Position numbers and translations under genes: made by a program. The notes under the pieces are model-generated. The model was given only the letters and a program-made list of their open reading frames with translations, had not been told where the DNA came from and searched no databases. Shown one piece after another: positions 33,388 through 40,278 of a stretch of 40,278 nucleotides of DNA. The stretch's first letter is position 1. Each line of letters begins with the position of its first letter. Origin of the DNA: Aquisalimonas sp. (GTDB taxonomy: Bacteria > Pseudomonadota > Gammaproteobacteria > Nitrococcales > Aquisalimonadaceae); NCBI RefSeq assembly GCF_007120195.1, contig NZ_SKOG01000152.1, forward strand, positions 1 through 40,278, given 5' to 3'.

Positions 33388-35877
33388 TCAGCCGTCGTCC
33401 GCCTCCTGCAACAGTCGCATGGGCGACACCCGGTAGAGACGCCGCGTCGCCAACAGCCCGGCCAGGGCGACGACCCCGGCCCCCACCGCGGCGCCGATGA
33501 GCGGTAGCCAGGGGTTGAAGGTGTACTCCAGCTCGAAGAGCTGCCGCGCCATGAACACGCCCGCCGTCCCGGCGCCAGCGCCGGCAAGCAGCCCGGCGAC
33601 AGCGCCGAGCAGAAGGAATTCCGTCGCCGCAAGCCGCCGGATCAGGGCACGTCGGGCGCCCAACGCGCGCAACAGGGCGCTCTCGAACTGCCGCTCCTCC
33701 CGCGTGACCTGCAGCGCCGCAAGCAACACGACCAGCCCGGACAGTAGCGTCAGCAGGGCCATCAGTTCCACGACACGCGCACCCTGATCCATGATGCCGC
33801 GAACGGTGTCCAGGATGGCATTGACATCGATCAGCGTCACGCTGGGAAATTCGCGAACGAGCTGCCCCAAAAGGCGCGACTGCCCGGACGGTAAATAGAA
33901 GCTGGTGATGTAGGTCGCCGGGGCATCGTCCAAAAAGCCCGGCGCGGTGGCGGCAAAGAAGTTAACGTTGAAGCTATCCCATTGGACCGAGCGCAGGTTG
34001 GTCACCGGGGCGCTGTACCGCTCCCCGCCGATTTCGAAGGCCAGCCGGTCGCCTACACCCACGCCCAGTCGCTCAGCCATCTCCTCTTCCAGGGAGAACT
34101 GCTCCGGGTCGGAGGGGTTCTTGTTCCAGAACTCGCCCGCCACGATACGGTTATCCTCCGGCAGCCGCTCGAGCCACGAGAGGTTGAACTCCCGTGCCAC
34201 CAGGCGCCGGGTGCGCGGCTCCTCGAAATCCGAGGGTCTGATGTCCTGGTCATTGATGCCGACCAGTCGCGCGCGGACCATGGGATAGACAGACGTCTCC
34301 AGGCCAGCGTCGTCGAGCATGGCCCTGAGCCCATCCACCTCATCGTCCTGAATATTGATGAGAAAGTAGTTGGCGGCGTTCTCCGGTACACGATCCTGCC
34401 AGGTCGCAAGCAGATCGTTACGCACCACAGTCAGCAACGCCAGCGCCATCAGCCCGAGACCGAGGGCCATGATCTGGATCACCGCGGTCCAGGGGCGCCG
34501 GGTCAGACCGGAGAGCAGCAACGAGGCGCTACTGCGCTGACCGCGCTGGCGTCGCAGTACCCAGATGACGCCCCCTGCTGCCATGCCCAGGGCGGACAGG
34601 GTTCCCAGCACCGCACCAAATACATAGACGCTGAGCAGCAGATCGCGCGCCTGCCAAAGCATCAGCGCAAAGACAGCTGCCAGCGCAGCCACGTAGACGC
34701 TGGCGCCGCGGTAGACGTGATCGCCGAGATCCCGGCGCAGCACGCGCAGCGGCGGCACGCGTTTTAGGCGCAGCACCGTCGGCACGGCAAAGCCGAGCAG
34801 GATGATCTGGGCAGAAAGCAGCCCCACCAGGGCGGGGCGCAAAGAGGGTGCGGGCAGTGATGGCAGCAAGTCGACCAGCAGGGCAAGCATGAGCAGATGC
34901 ACCAGAAACCCGAGCGCGGTGCCTATCAGCGCGGCGAACAGGCCCAGCCAAATCATCTTCCAGGTCAGCAGGGCAACGATCTGGCGCTGGGTCGCCCCCA
35001 GACAACGCATCACCGCGACGCGATCCAGGTGTCGAGCGGCATAATGGCGAATGCTCAACAGCATGGCCACGCCGCCCACCACCACGGTGAGCAGGGCGCT
35101 CAAGCCCAGAAACCGCTCGGCGGCGTCCATGGCCTGCGCCACCCCGGGCTGCTCGCGCCCGGGCTCCTCGATTCCGGCGCCGTCCCCCAACCCCGGCTCG
35201 ACTCGCTCGACCCACTGCGAGACGCTTTGGGGTTCACCCGCGACCAGCAGCCGATGGGTCACGCGACTCGCCGGCCCGACCAGGCCCGTATCGGAGACAT
35301 CGTCCAGGTGCATCATCACGCGCGGGGAGAGGCCCTGAAAGCCGCCGCCGCGGTCCGACTCCAGGAACAGCACCTGACTGAGGGTGAACGTGCTGGCCCC
35401 AAGCTCGAGCGGATCCCCGGGCTCCAGGTCCAGCTGCAGAAACACCCTCGGTTCTGCCCAGATTTCCCCCCGTTGCGGAATGCCGTCCGCGACGCGGGGC
35501 TCGGCATCCAGATGATCCCCGACTTCCAGCCGACCGCGTAGCGGATAAGCGCCACCCACCGCCTTCACGGCAGTGAGCTGGGTATCGTCACCGGAGAGCA
35601 CGACGCTGGTGAACTCGAGCGTGCGGGTGGTCTCCAGACCCAGATCCAACGCCACGGTCTCTGGCTCAGGACCGATTTCCGAGTTGCTCACCAGGGCGCG
35701 ATCACCGCCAAGCAGTTCCGCCGCGCGCCCCTCGGTGCCAGCAGCCACGCGGTCGGCCAGCCATGCCACAGCAGTGATCGCCGTGACGGCAAGCACCACC
35801 GCCGTGGCCAGCAGGCGCAACTCGCCGGCACGCCAATCCCGACTGAGCAGTCGCAGCCCCTGGCGTGGCGCCTTCAT
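33388..35877 (-). CDS. ABC transporter permease, YbbP/FtsX type
   Basis: Encodes 829 aa with an N-terminal helix, a large periplasmic domain and ten or so membrane helices grouped into two FtsX domains. The FtsX phrases are V-A-V-M-R-C-L-G-A-T-Q-R-Q-I and E-S-A-L-L-R-A-L-G-A-R-R-A-L-I. The size and double FtsX layout match YbbP, the partner of YbbA. Proteins of this type act in extraction or processing of envelope molecules rather than classic import. Its start at 35877 overlaps the end of the ATPase gene by 4 bases (ATGA). The frame extends 15 codons further upstream inside that gene. Confidence 0.92.
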   Translation of the reverse strand: MKAPRQGLRLLSRDWRAGELRLLATAVVLAVTAITAVAWLADRVAAGTEGRAAELLGGDRALVSNSEIGPEPETVALDLGLETTRTLEFTSVVLSGDDTQLTAVKAVGGAYPLRGRLEVGDHLDAEPRVADGIPQRGEIWAEPRVFLQLDLEPGDPLELGASTFTLSQVLFLESDRGGGFQGLSPRVMMHLDDVSDTGLVGPASRVTHRLLVAGEPQSVSQWVERVEPGLGDGAGIEEPGREQPGVAQAMDAAERFLGLSALLTVVVGGVAMLLSIRHYAARHLDRVAVMRCLGATQRQIVALLTWKMIWLGLFAALIGTALGFLVHLLMLALLVDLLPSLPAPSLRPALVGLLSAQIILLGFAVPTVLRLKRVPPLRVLRRDLGDHVYRGASVYVAALAAVFALMLWQARDLLLSVYVFGAVLGTLSALGMAAGGVIWVLRRQRGQRSSASLLLSGLTRRPWTAVIQIMALGLGLMALALLTVVRNDLLATWQDRVPENAANYFLINIQDDEVDGLRAMLDDAGLETSVYPMVRARLVGINDQDIRPSDFEEPRTRRLVAREFNLSWLERLPEDNRIVAGEFWNKNPSDPEQFSLEEEMAERLGVGVGDRLAFEIGGERYSAPVTNLRSVQWDSFNVNFFAATAPGFLDDAPATYITSFYLPSGQSRLLGQLVREFPSVTLIDVNAILDTVRGIMDQGARVVELMALLTLLSGLVVLLAALQVTREERQFESALLRALGARRALIRRLAATEFLLLGAVAGLLAGAGAGTAGVFMARQLFELEYTFNPWLPLIGAAVGAGVVALAGLLATRRLYRVSPMRLLQEADDG

Positions 35878-36560
35878 GCCGCCACCAGCTGGCCGCCGTC
35901 CAGGTGCAGGACGCGGTGACAACGCCCGGCCAGAACCGGGTCATGGGTGACGACAACCAGTGTGGTACCGTTGGCGCGATTGAGCTCGAAGAGGAGATCC
36001 TGGATACGGGCACCGGTGGCGCGGTCGAGGTTACCCGTGGGCTCGTCGGCCAACAGCAGGCGTGGTTCGCCGACAAAGGCGCGGGCAATGGCCACACGCT
36101 GCTGCTCGCCGCCAGAGAGCTGCTTGGGGTAGTGGCCCATGCGCTCGCCCAGACCCACCTGCTCCAGTGCCCGTCGGGCCGCCACCGCGGGCTCGGGTCG
36201 ATCCGCCAGTTCCAGCGGCATCATGACGTTCTCCAGCGCCGTCAGACCACCTAGCAGGTGAAACGCCTGGAACACGAAGCCGATCTGCTCGCCCCGGACC
36301 CGGGCCCGCTGGTCCTCATCCAGGGCGGTGAGCTCGGCATCCCCCACGACAACCCGACCCTCGGTGGGCACATCCAGGCCAGCCAGCAGCCCGAGCAGGG
36401 TGGACTTGCCACACCCTGACGCCCCCAGTATGGCAAGCGTCTCTCCTCGTTCGATGGCAAGATCGATATCCTGAAACAATCGAATGTCACCATCGGGACC
36501 GCGAAAGACCATGCCCAAACCTTCAGTACGCACAACGCTGGCGCTTGCGGCGTCGACCAT
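35874..36560 (-). CDS. ABC transporter ATP-binding protein, YbbA type
   Basis: Encodes 228 aa. It has Walker A G-A-S-G-C-G-K-S-T (46-54), the Q-loop F-V-F-Q-A-F-H-L, signature L-S-G-G-E-Q-Q-R-V-A-I-A-R-A, Walker B L-L-L-A-D-E-P-T-G-N-L-D and the H-loop V-V-V-T-H-D. It belongs to the LolD/MacB branch and should power the adjoining permease. It is divergent from tesA, as ybbA is in E. coli. Only 13 bases separate the two start codons, so each promoter must lie in or near the other's coding region. Confidence 0.94.
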   Translation of the reverse strand: MVDAASASVVRTEGLGMVFRGPDGDIRLFQDIDLAIERGETLAILGASGCGKSTLLGLLAGLDVPTEGRVVVGDAELTALDEDQRARVRGEQIGFVFQAFHLLGGLTALENVMMPLELADRPEPAVAARRALEQVGLGERMGHYPKQLSGGEQQRVAIARAFVGEPRLLLADEPTGNLDRATGARIQDLLFELNRANGTTLVVVTHDPVLAGRCHRVLHLDGGQLVAA

Positions 36561-36573
36561 TGATCATTCCCTT

Positions 36574-37206
36574 ATGCTGCGCGTCGCCGTGGCGGCGATG
36601 CTGCTGTTCGTACTCAGCGCCCCGGCCCACGCCGAAGAACGCACCATTGTTGTCCTGGGCGACAGCCTCAGTGCCGCCTACGGCATGGACCGCGAGCAGG
36701 GCTGGGTCGCACACCTCGAAAGGCGGCTCGCTGACGAGCAGTTACCCTGGCGGGTTGCCAACGCCAGCGTCAGCGGGGATACCCTTCGCAGCGGCCTGAA
36801 CCGCCTGCCCCGTGTACTGGAACGTCATGAGCCCGCGATCGTGATCGTCGCCCTGGGCGGCAATGACGGCCTGCGCGGCGTTAGCCCCGGCGAAATCGAG
36901 AACAACCTCACGGGCATCGTGGAGAAGGCCCGCGCGGCGGGAGCCGAGGTCCTGATTGCCGGCGTGAGAATCCCCCCGAATTACGGTCAGGCGTATACGC
37001 AGCGTTTTGCGGCGACATTCACCGATGTGGCCGAGGAACATGACCTCAGGCTGGTGCCGCGCATTCTCGATGGCGTGGCAGAGAACCGTGATCTGATGCA
37101 AGACGACGGCATCCATCCCCGCGCCGAGGCGCAGGCGCGGATCCTCGACAACATCTGGTCAGAACTGAGACCAATCCTTGAGGAGCAAGGTTCCGTGGAA
37201 AGCTAG
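36574..37206 (+). CDS. tesA: Arylesterase / acyl-CoA thioesterase I, TesA type
   Basis: Encodes 210 aa of the SGNH-hydrolase family. Signal peptide MLRVAVAAMLLFVLSAPAHA is followed by block I G-D-S-L-S (nucleophile S31), block III G-G-N-D (95-98) and block V D178-G-I-H181. It is a periplasmic esterase, thioesterase and lysophospholipase. The start at 36574 is chosen because it gives a complete signal peptide. It has no visible ribosome-binding site and lies 13 bases from the divergent ATPase gene. The frame is open from 36484, but that reading is antisense to the ATPase gene. Confidence 0.93.
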   Translation: MLRVAVAAMLLFVLSAPAHAEERTIVVLGDSLSAAYGMDREQGWVAHLERRLADEQLPWRVANASVSGDTLRSGLNRLPRVLERHEPAIVIVALGGNDGLRGVSPGEIENNLTGIVEKARAAGAEVLIAGVRIPPNYGQAYTQRFAATFTDVAEEHDLRLVPRILDGVAENRDLMQDDGIHPRAEAQARILDNIWSELRPILEEQGSVES

Positions 37207-37236
37207 TGCCCTGTCGCCGAAGTGACAGGGCACTAG
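37203..37236. repeat. Perfect 13-bp palindrome related to the element termini
   Basis: CTAGTGCCCTGTC (37203-37215) and GACAGGGCACTAG (37224-37236) pair perfectly around an 8-base loop. The hairpin overlaps the tesA stop codon and sits between convergent tesA and rdgC. It could serve as a bidirectional terminator, but no T tract follows on either side. Its left arm plus loop matches the terminal repeat of the dispersed element at about 16 of 19 positions. Confidence 0.7.
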
Positions 37237-37240
37237 ACGA

Positions 37241-38149
37241 TCACTCGGCCTGCTCGGTGCTCATCACGTCCAGCAGGCGCGGGATGAACCGGGCGAGCTC
37301 CAGGTGCATGATGGTGAAGTCGCTGTCGAAGCGCTCCGCGTCCGTATGGGCCTCGGTGTCGGCGCGCTCGTCCTGGACGGCGTCCAGGAAGCGCAGGCGC
37401 TTGATGCTCATGTCTGCGTCGAGGACAAAACTGACCCGCTCCTGCCAAATCAGCGCCAGGCGCGAGACGCGTTTGCCGGCTTTGATATGACTCTTGACTT
37501 CGCTGGAGGAGAGGTCCAGCCGCTTGCAGCGCACTTCCCCGCCTTCAAGTTCCGGGTCGATGAGCACGCATTCGTCGCCCAGGGTGAAGTCAGACGGCGC
37601 GGCATCCCGCGTGAGCCATCGCGTCATGACAGCCTGCGGCGCGGTATCGGGCTCTGGAGGCGCCAGTGGCAGCGTGCCGAGGGCGTCGCGGAGGCGCTCA
37701 CTGAACTCCTCGGCTTTTTTCCAGCTGGCGGCATCCACCAACAACCAACCGTTGCGCGTGTCCAGGTAACCGAAGGTGCGCTTGCTGCGCGTGAAGGCCC
37801 GCGGCAGCAGGTCCAGGATGACCTCGTCCTTGAGCCGCTCCTTCTCCTTCTTTCGCACCTTGCGCCCCTCCTGCTCCTCGATCACCTGCACGCGCTCCTG
37901 CAGCGACTCGCGCACTACCGCCGCCGGCATGAGCTTGCCCTCCTCCTTGAGTGCCATCATCAGGCAGCCCCCGGCGGCATGGACCAGCTGGGTGTAGCCG
38001 TCGCCCAGGGGCGCGCTCCAGCCGCCGGATTCCAGGTCCAGCCGGCCACAGGGCTGAAAACCGTCCCGCGCCAGCCGTTCTTCCAGGCCGTCGCCGTCGA
38101 GGGGGAAATCCTGCTCGAGGATGTACGGACAGACATTCTTGAACCACAT
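37241..38149 (-). CDS. rdgC: Recombination-associated protein RdgC
   Basis: Encodes 302 aa, the usual RdgC size, beginning M-W-F-K-N-V-C-P-Y-I-L. The conserved segments are F-x-P-C-G-R, a basic, coiled central part with E-E-Q-E-G-R-K-V-R-K-K-E-K-E-R-L-K-D-E, and F-D-S-D-F-T-I-M-H-L-E-L at the end. RdgC forms rings that bind double-stranded DNA and restrain RecA-dependent recombination. The start at 38149 fits the family; upstream in-frame sequence to 38209 does not. The 106-base gap to purK presumably holds its promoter, with TATCTA on the minus strand as a possible -10 box. Confidence 0.95.
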   Translation of the reverse strand: MWFKNVCPYILEQDFPLDGDGLEERLARDGFQPCGRLDLESGGWSAPLGDGYTQLVHAAGGCLMMALKEEGKLMPAAVVRESLQERVQVIEEQEGRKVRKKEKERLKDEVILDLLPRAFTRSKRTFGYLDTRNGWLLVDAASWKKAEEFSERLRDALGTLPLAPPEPDTAPQAVMTRWLTRDAAPSDFTLGDECVLIDPELEGGEVRCKRLDLSSSEVKSHIKAGKRVSRLALIWQERVSFVLDADMSIKRLRFLDAVQDERADTEAHTDAERFDSDFTIMHLELARFIPRLLDVMSTEQAE

Positions 38150-38255
38150 GGGTAAAGGGATCCTTGTGCGTCGGTTGGTGCGGTTTAGATAGCTTGGCGC
38201 CTTTTCCACCGAACGCGCAGGGAAGCGCTCGGCAACAGTCGCAACCCATGTCGCC

Positions 38256-39395
38256 CTAAGCGGCCGTCAGCGCTGCTCGGGCCTCCAGGGCCCGTTTCCG
38301 GGCGTCCATGTGATCGCTCCCGAAGGCGACGATATGGCCCATCTTGCGACCAGGTTTGGCCTCGTTTTTGCCGTAGAGGTGGAGTTTCACGTACGAATCC
38401 CGCAGGGCCGCCGACCAGTTCGGCTCCCCCGCGGCCCAGAGATCGCCGAGGAGGTTCACCATGGCCGCTGGGCGCAGCAGTTCCGTACTGCCCAGGGGCA
38501 GGCCGCAGATCGCACGGACCTGCTGCTCGAATTGACTGGTGACGCTGGCATCAAAGGTGAAATGACCGGAGTTGTGGGGGCGGGGCGCCATCTCGTTGAC
38601 CATCAGTTCGCCGTCCGCGCGCAGGAAGAATTCCACACACAGGACCCCGACCACGTCCAGGGAGTCCATGATGCCGCGGGTGACATCCACGGCCCGCTCG
38701 CGCGCCGGCGCCGGGACCGCCGCGCCAGGGATCGAGACATCAAGAATGTGATTCCGGTGCTCGTTGGCCACAACGCCCCAGTGGGTGAAAGTGCCGTCGA
38801 CGCCGCGGGCGCCGATGACCGACACCTCGCACTGGAAGTCCACGAGTGTCTCAAGCACGGCATCGCCGGCGCCAATGCTTGCCCACGCCGCATCCACTTC
38901 GCTGTCGCTTCGAATCACCGCCTGGCCCTTGCCATCGTAGCCGAAGCCAGCGGTCTTGAGGACGGCAGGCAACCCGATTGCCCGGACAGCACTCCCAAGG
39001 CGATTCCGCGTGTTGACCTCGCGAAACGGTGTCACTGGAAAGCCGTTAGCAGTGAGAAAGCGCTTCTCCCGCGTCCGGTTTTGGCACACGTGGAGGACCC
39101 GGCCCGCGGGTCGGACTGGCGTGTACCGTTCGGCGCAGTCGGTGGTTGCCGAGGGCACGTTCTCGAACTCGAAAGTCAGCACATCCACCCCGCGGGCGAA
39201 ATCGGACACGGCGTTGAGGTCGTCATAGTCCGCGGTGATCTCACGATCGGCCAATTGCCCGGTGGGCGTATCGGTACCGGGGGACAGGGTATGGACCCGA
39301 TAACCGAGTCGCCTGGCCGCGGAGGCGGTCATGCGGCCCAGCTGGCCGCCGCCTAGGATGCCAATGGTCGCTCCGGGCAGAAGGGCGTGGGTCAC
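38256..39395 (-). CDS. purK: N5-carboxyaminoimidazole ribonucleotide synthase PurK
   Basis: Encodes 379 aa, an ATP-grasp enzyme. It uses ATP and bicarbonate to convert AIR to N5-CAIR in purine synthesis. The start motif [11 protein letters not shown], the grasp segment [14 protein letters not shown], and [12 protein letters not shown] are all present. GTG 39395 overlaps the purE stop by 4 bases (GTGA), giving a coupled purE-purK operon. The frame stays open to 39776 across purE, but that part is a shadow. Confidence 0.96.
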   Translation of the reverse strand: MTHALLPGATIGILGGGQLGRMTASAARRLGYRVHTLSPGTDTPTGQLADREITADYDDLNAVSDFARGVDVLTFEFENVPSATTDCAERYTPVRPAGRVLHVCQNRTREKRFLTANGFPVTPFREVNTRNRLGSAVRAIGLPAVLKTAGFGYDGKGQAVIRSDSEVDAAWASIGAGDAVLETLVDFQCEVSVIGARGVDGTFTHWGVVANEHRNHILDVSIPGAAVPAPARERAVDVTRGIMDSLDVVGVLCVEFFLRADGELMVNEMAPRPHNSGHFTFDASVTSQFEQQVRAICGLPLGSTELLRPAAMVNLLGDLWAAGEPNWSAALRDSYVKLHLYGKNEAKPGRKMGHIVAFGSDHMDARKRALEARAALTAA

Positions 39396-39880
39396 GATAG
39401 GCCGTCCTCCATCACCCCCCGGGCTTGCTGCTCGCGGAAGTCGTGAAGGCGTTGGCGAAGCTCGGGGCGCGTGTTGGCCAGAATCGCGATGGCCAGCAGG
39501 GCCGCATTCTTTGCGCCGGCCGAGCCGATGGCCAGGGTACCGACAGGCACGCCAGCGGGCATCTGAACGATGGAATACAGGGAATCGAGGCCTTTCATGG
39601 TGCGACTCTCCACTGGCACCCCCAACACCGGCAGGGTTGTCTGGGCGGCGACCATGCCGGGCAGATGGGCGGCACCGCCGGCGCCGGCGATCACCACCTC
39701 CAGCCCACGACCTTCGGCCTCTTGGGCGTACTGGCGCATCCACTCCGGCGTGCGATGCGCGGAGACGATCCGGCACTCGTGGGCCACACCGAATTCAGTG
39801 AGCGTCTCGTCGGCGTGTCGCATGGTCTCCCAATCCGACTTGCTGCCCATGATGACGCCAACCAGCGGCTGTTGACTCAT
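39392..39880 (-). CDS. purE: N5-carboxyaminoimidazole ribonucleotide mutase PurE
   Basis: Encodes 162 aa. Class I PurE motifs are G-S-K-S-D-W (12-17), S-A-H-R-T-P (40-45), [10 protein letters not shown] and G-T-L-A-I-G. It rearranges N5-CAIR to CAIR, using the product of PurK encoded next to it. Length is normal for the octameric bacterial enzyme. A reasonable promoter lies about 50-80 bases upstream. Confidence 0.97.
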   Translation of the reverse strand: MSQQPLVGVIMGSKSDWETMRHADETLTEFGVAHECRIVSAHRTPEWMRQYAQEAEGRGLEVVIAGAGGAAHLPGMVAAQTTLPVLGVPVESRTMKGLDSLYSIVQMPAGVPVGTLAIGSAGAKNAALLAIAILANTRPELRQRLHDFREQQARGVMEDGLS

Positions 39881-39931
39881 ATACTCTTCCAGTCCCGAGA
39901 AAAAGGCCGTGATTCTAGCAGCTTCTTGCAG

Positions 39932-39960
39932 GTTATAAGAGCGCCTTCAGTCAAGCGCAA
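39932..39960 (-). promoter_or_regulatory. Candidate sigma-70 promoter of purE-purK
   Basis: On the minus strand TTGCGC (39960-39955) and TATAAC (39937-39932) are separated by 17 bases. TAGAAT nearer the gene (about 39911-39916) is an alternative -10 box. No clear PurR-type operator was seen. Confidence 0.45.
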
Positions 39961-40047
39961 ATCTCCGCATAGCCGCAACAAAGTCCGGCAACTCACCGTT
40001 GAAGCCGCGATGGTCATCGCGCCTTGACCGCCATCACGGCGGGGCAC

Positions 40048-40278
40048 TAGTGTCCTGTAACCGAAATTCGTTGTCTTTTGAGCTGCCTGTCCGGCCGTGG
40101 AGCAAGGCGCGGCTCGCAGCCAATGGCCGTTCCCCTTGGCAAGAGGCGCAACACCGATGCGCGGCCGGACAGGCGCTCCCGGAGGGCTTGCCGGTGCGCC
40201 TCCGAGGCGGTGTTGCCGGTCCTCGCCGTAGGGGCCGCTACGCCTTCGGCCCGGCGCCTAGCCTCGAAGGCGCACCGA
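40048..40278 (-). repeat. MITE-like dispersed element, most complete copy, cut by the window edge
   Basis: The element end TGTCCTGTAACCGAAATTCG starts at 40051, and the copy runs off the window. It is the reverse complement of the copies at 1-110 and 22073-22224. Two large inverted pairs are visible: GCCTGTCCGGCCG with CGGCCGGACAGGC (perfect, 13 bp), and GCCTCCGAGGC...GCCTCGAAGGCGCACC-type arms near the edge. No open reading frame of note is present, so it is non-coding. Positions 39881-40047 before it hold only the purE promoter region. Confidence 0.8.

Noticed and set aside
37203-37236. Intrinsic terminator for tesA and rdgC
   Set aside because: The stem is strong but no T tract follows on either strand, and the sequence resembles the repeat termini. 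Kept as a repeat with possible terminator role.
1-40278. CRISPR array, tRNA, phage or defence island
   Set aside because: No spaced direct repeats, cloverleaf-like sequence, integrase, or restriction, toxin or nuclease gene was seen; every gene is housekeeping, envelope or secretion related.

Overview
The window reads as an ordinary, gene-dense stretch of chromosome from a high-GC gammaproteobacterium. Supporting signs are trxA followed by rho, tesA divergent from a ybbA/ybbP-type ABC transporter, a purE-purK pair, rdgC, nudE-cysQ beside a type II secretion operon, and Slp-type lipoproteins. Product style and composition suggest a Chromatiales/Ectothiorhodospiraceae-like lineage, but that is an inference; no rRNA or other marker is present. 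I see no tRNA, rRNA, CRISPR array, transposase, phage gene or defence gene.

Layout. 1-110 is the end of a dispersed, hairpin-rich repeat. 135-7023 (+) holds an EVE-domain protein, an M23 peptidase, an EamA transporter, two tandem Slp-like lipoproteins and tex. 7062-8576 (-) is ilvA, divergent from rpiA and a DUF2905 gene. 10035-12417 (+) holds a porin with a structured leader and a lipoprotein of uncertain function. 12480-14344 (-) is trxA-rho. 14750-26375 (+) is a complete gspCDEFGHIJKLMN type II secretion operon followed by nudE and cysQ. 27781-36560 (-) is a long same-strand run: ybbA-ybbP-like ABC transporter, MaoC-type hydratase, DUF432 protein, MscS channel, fabI, a Pta-family acyltransferase, ackA and a DUF2007 protein. 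36574-37206 (+) is tesA, and 37241-39880 (-) holds rdgC, purK and purE. 40048-40278 is another copy of the repeat, inverted relative to the one at the left edge.

How the genes work together. The gsp genes specify the inner-membrane platform, ATPase, pseudopilus and outer-membrane secretin that export folded exoproteins. The prepilin peptidase (GspO/PilD) they need is not in this window. Pta plus AckA interconvert an acyl-CoA, acyl phosphate and ATP. FabI and the MaoC-type hydratase next to them point to acyl-chain metabolism. MscS and the DUF432 protein suggest an osmotic-release module in the same run.

The most notable finding is a MITE-like element of about 262 bp (reconstructed length) with terminal inverted repeats starting TGTCCTGTAACCG. 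Two copies sit at the window edges in opposite orientation. A third, truncated copy lies between gspI and gspJ, where its remnant appears to contain the gspJ start codon. A related 13-bp palindrome separates tesA from rdgC. No wholly new enzymatic or defence system is evident.
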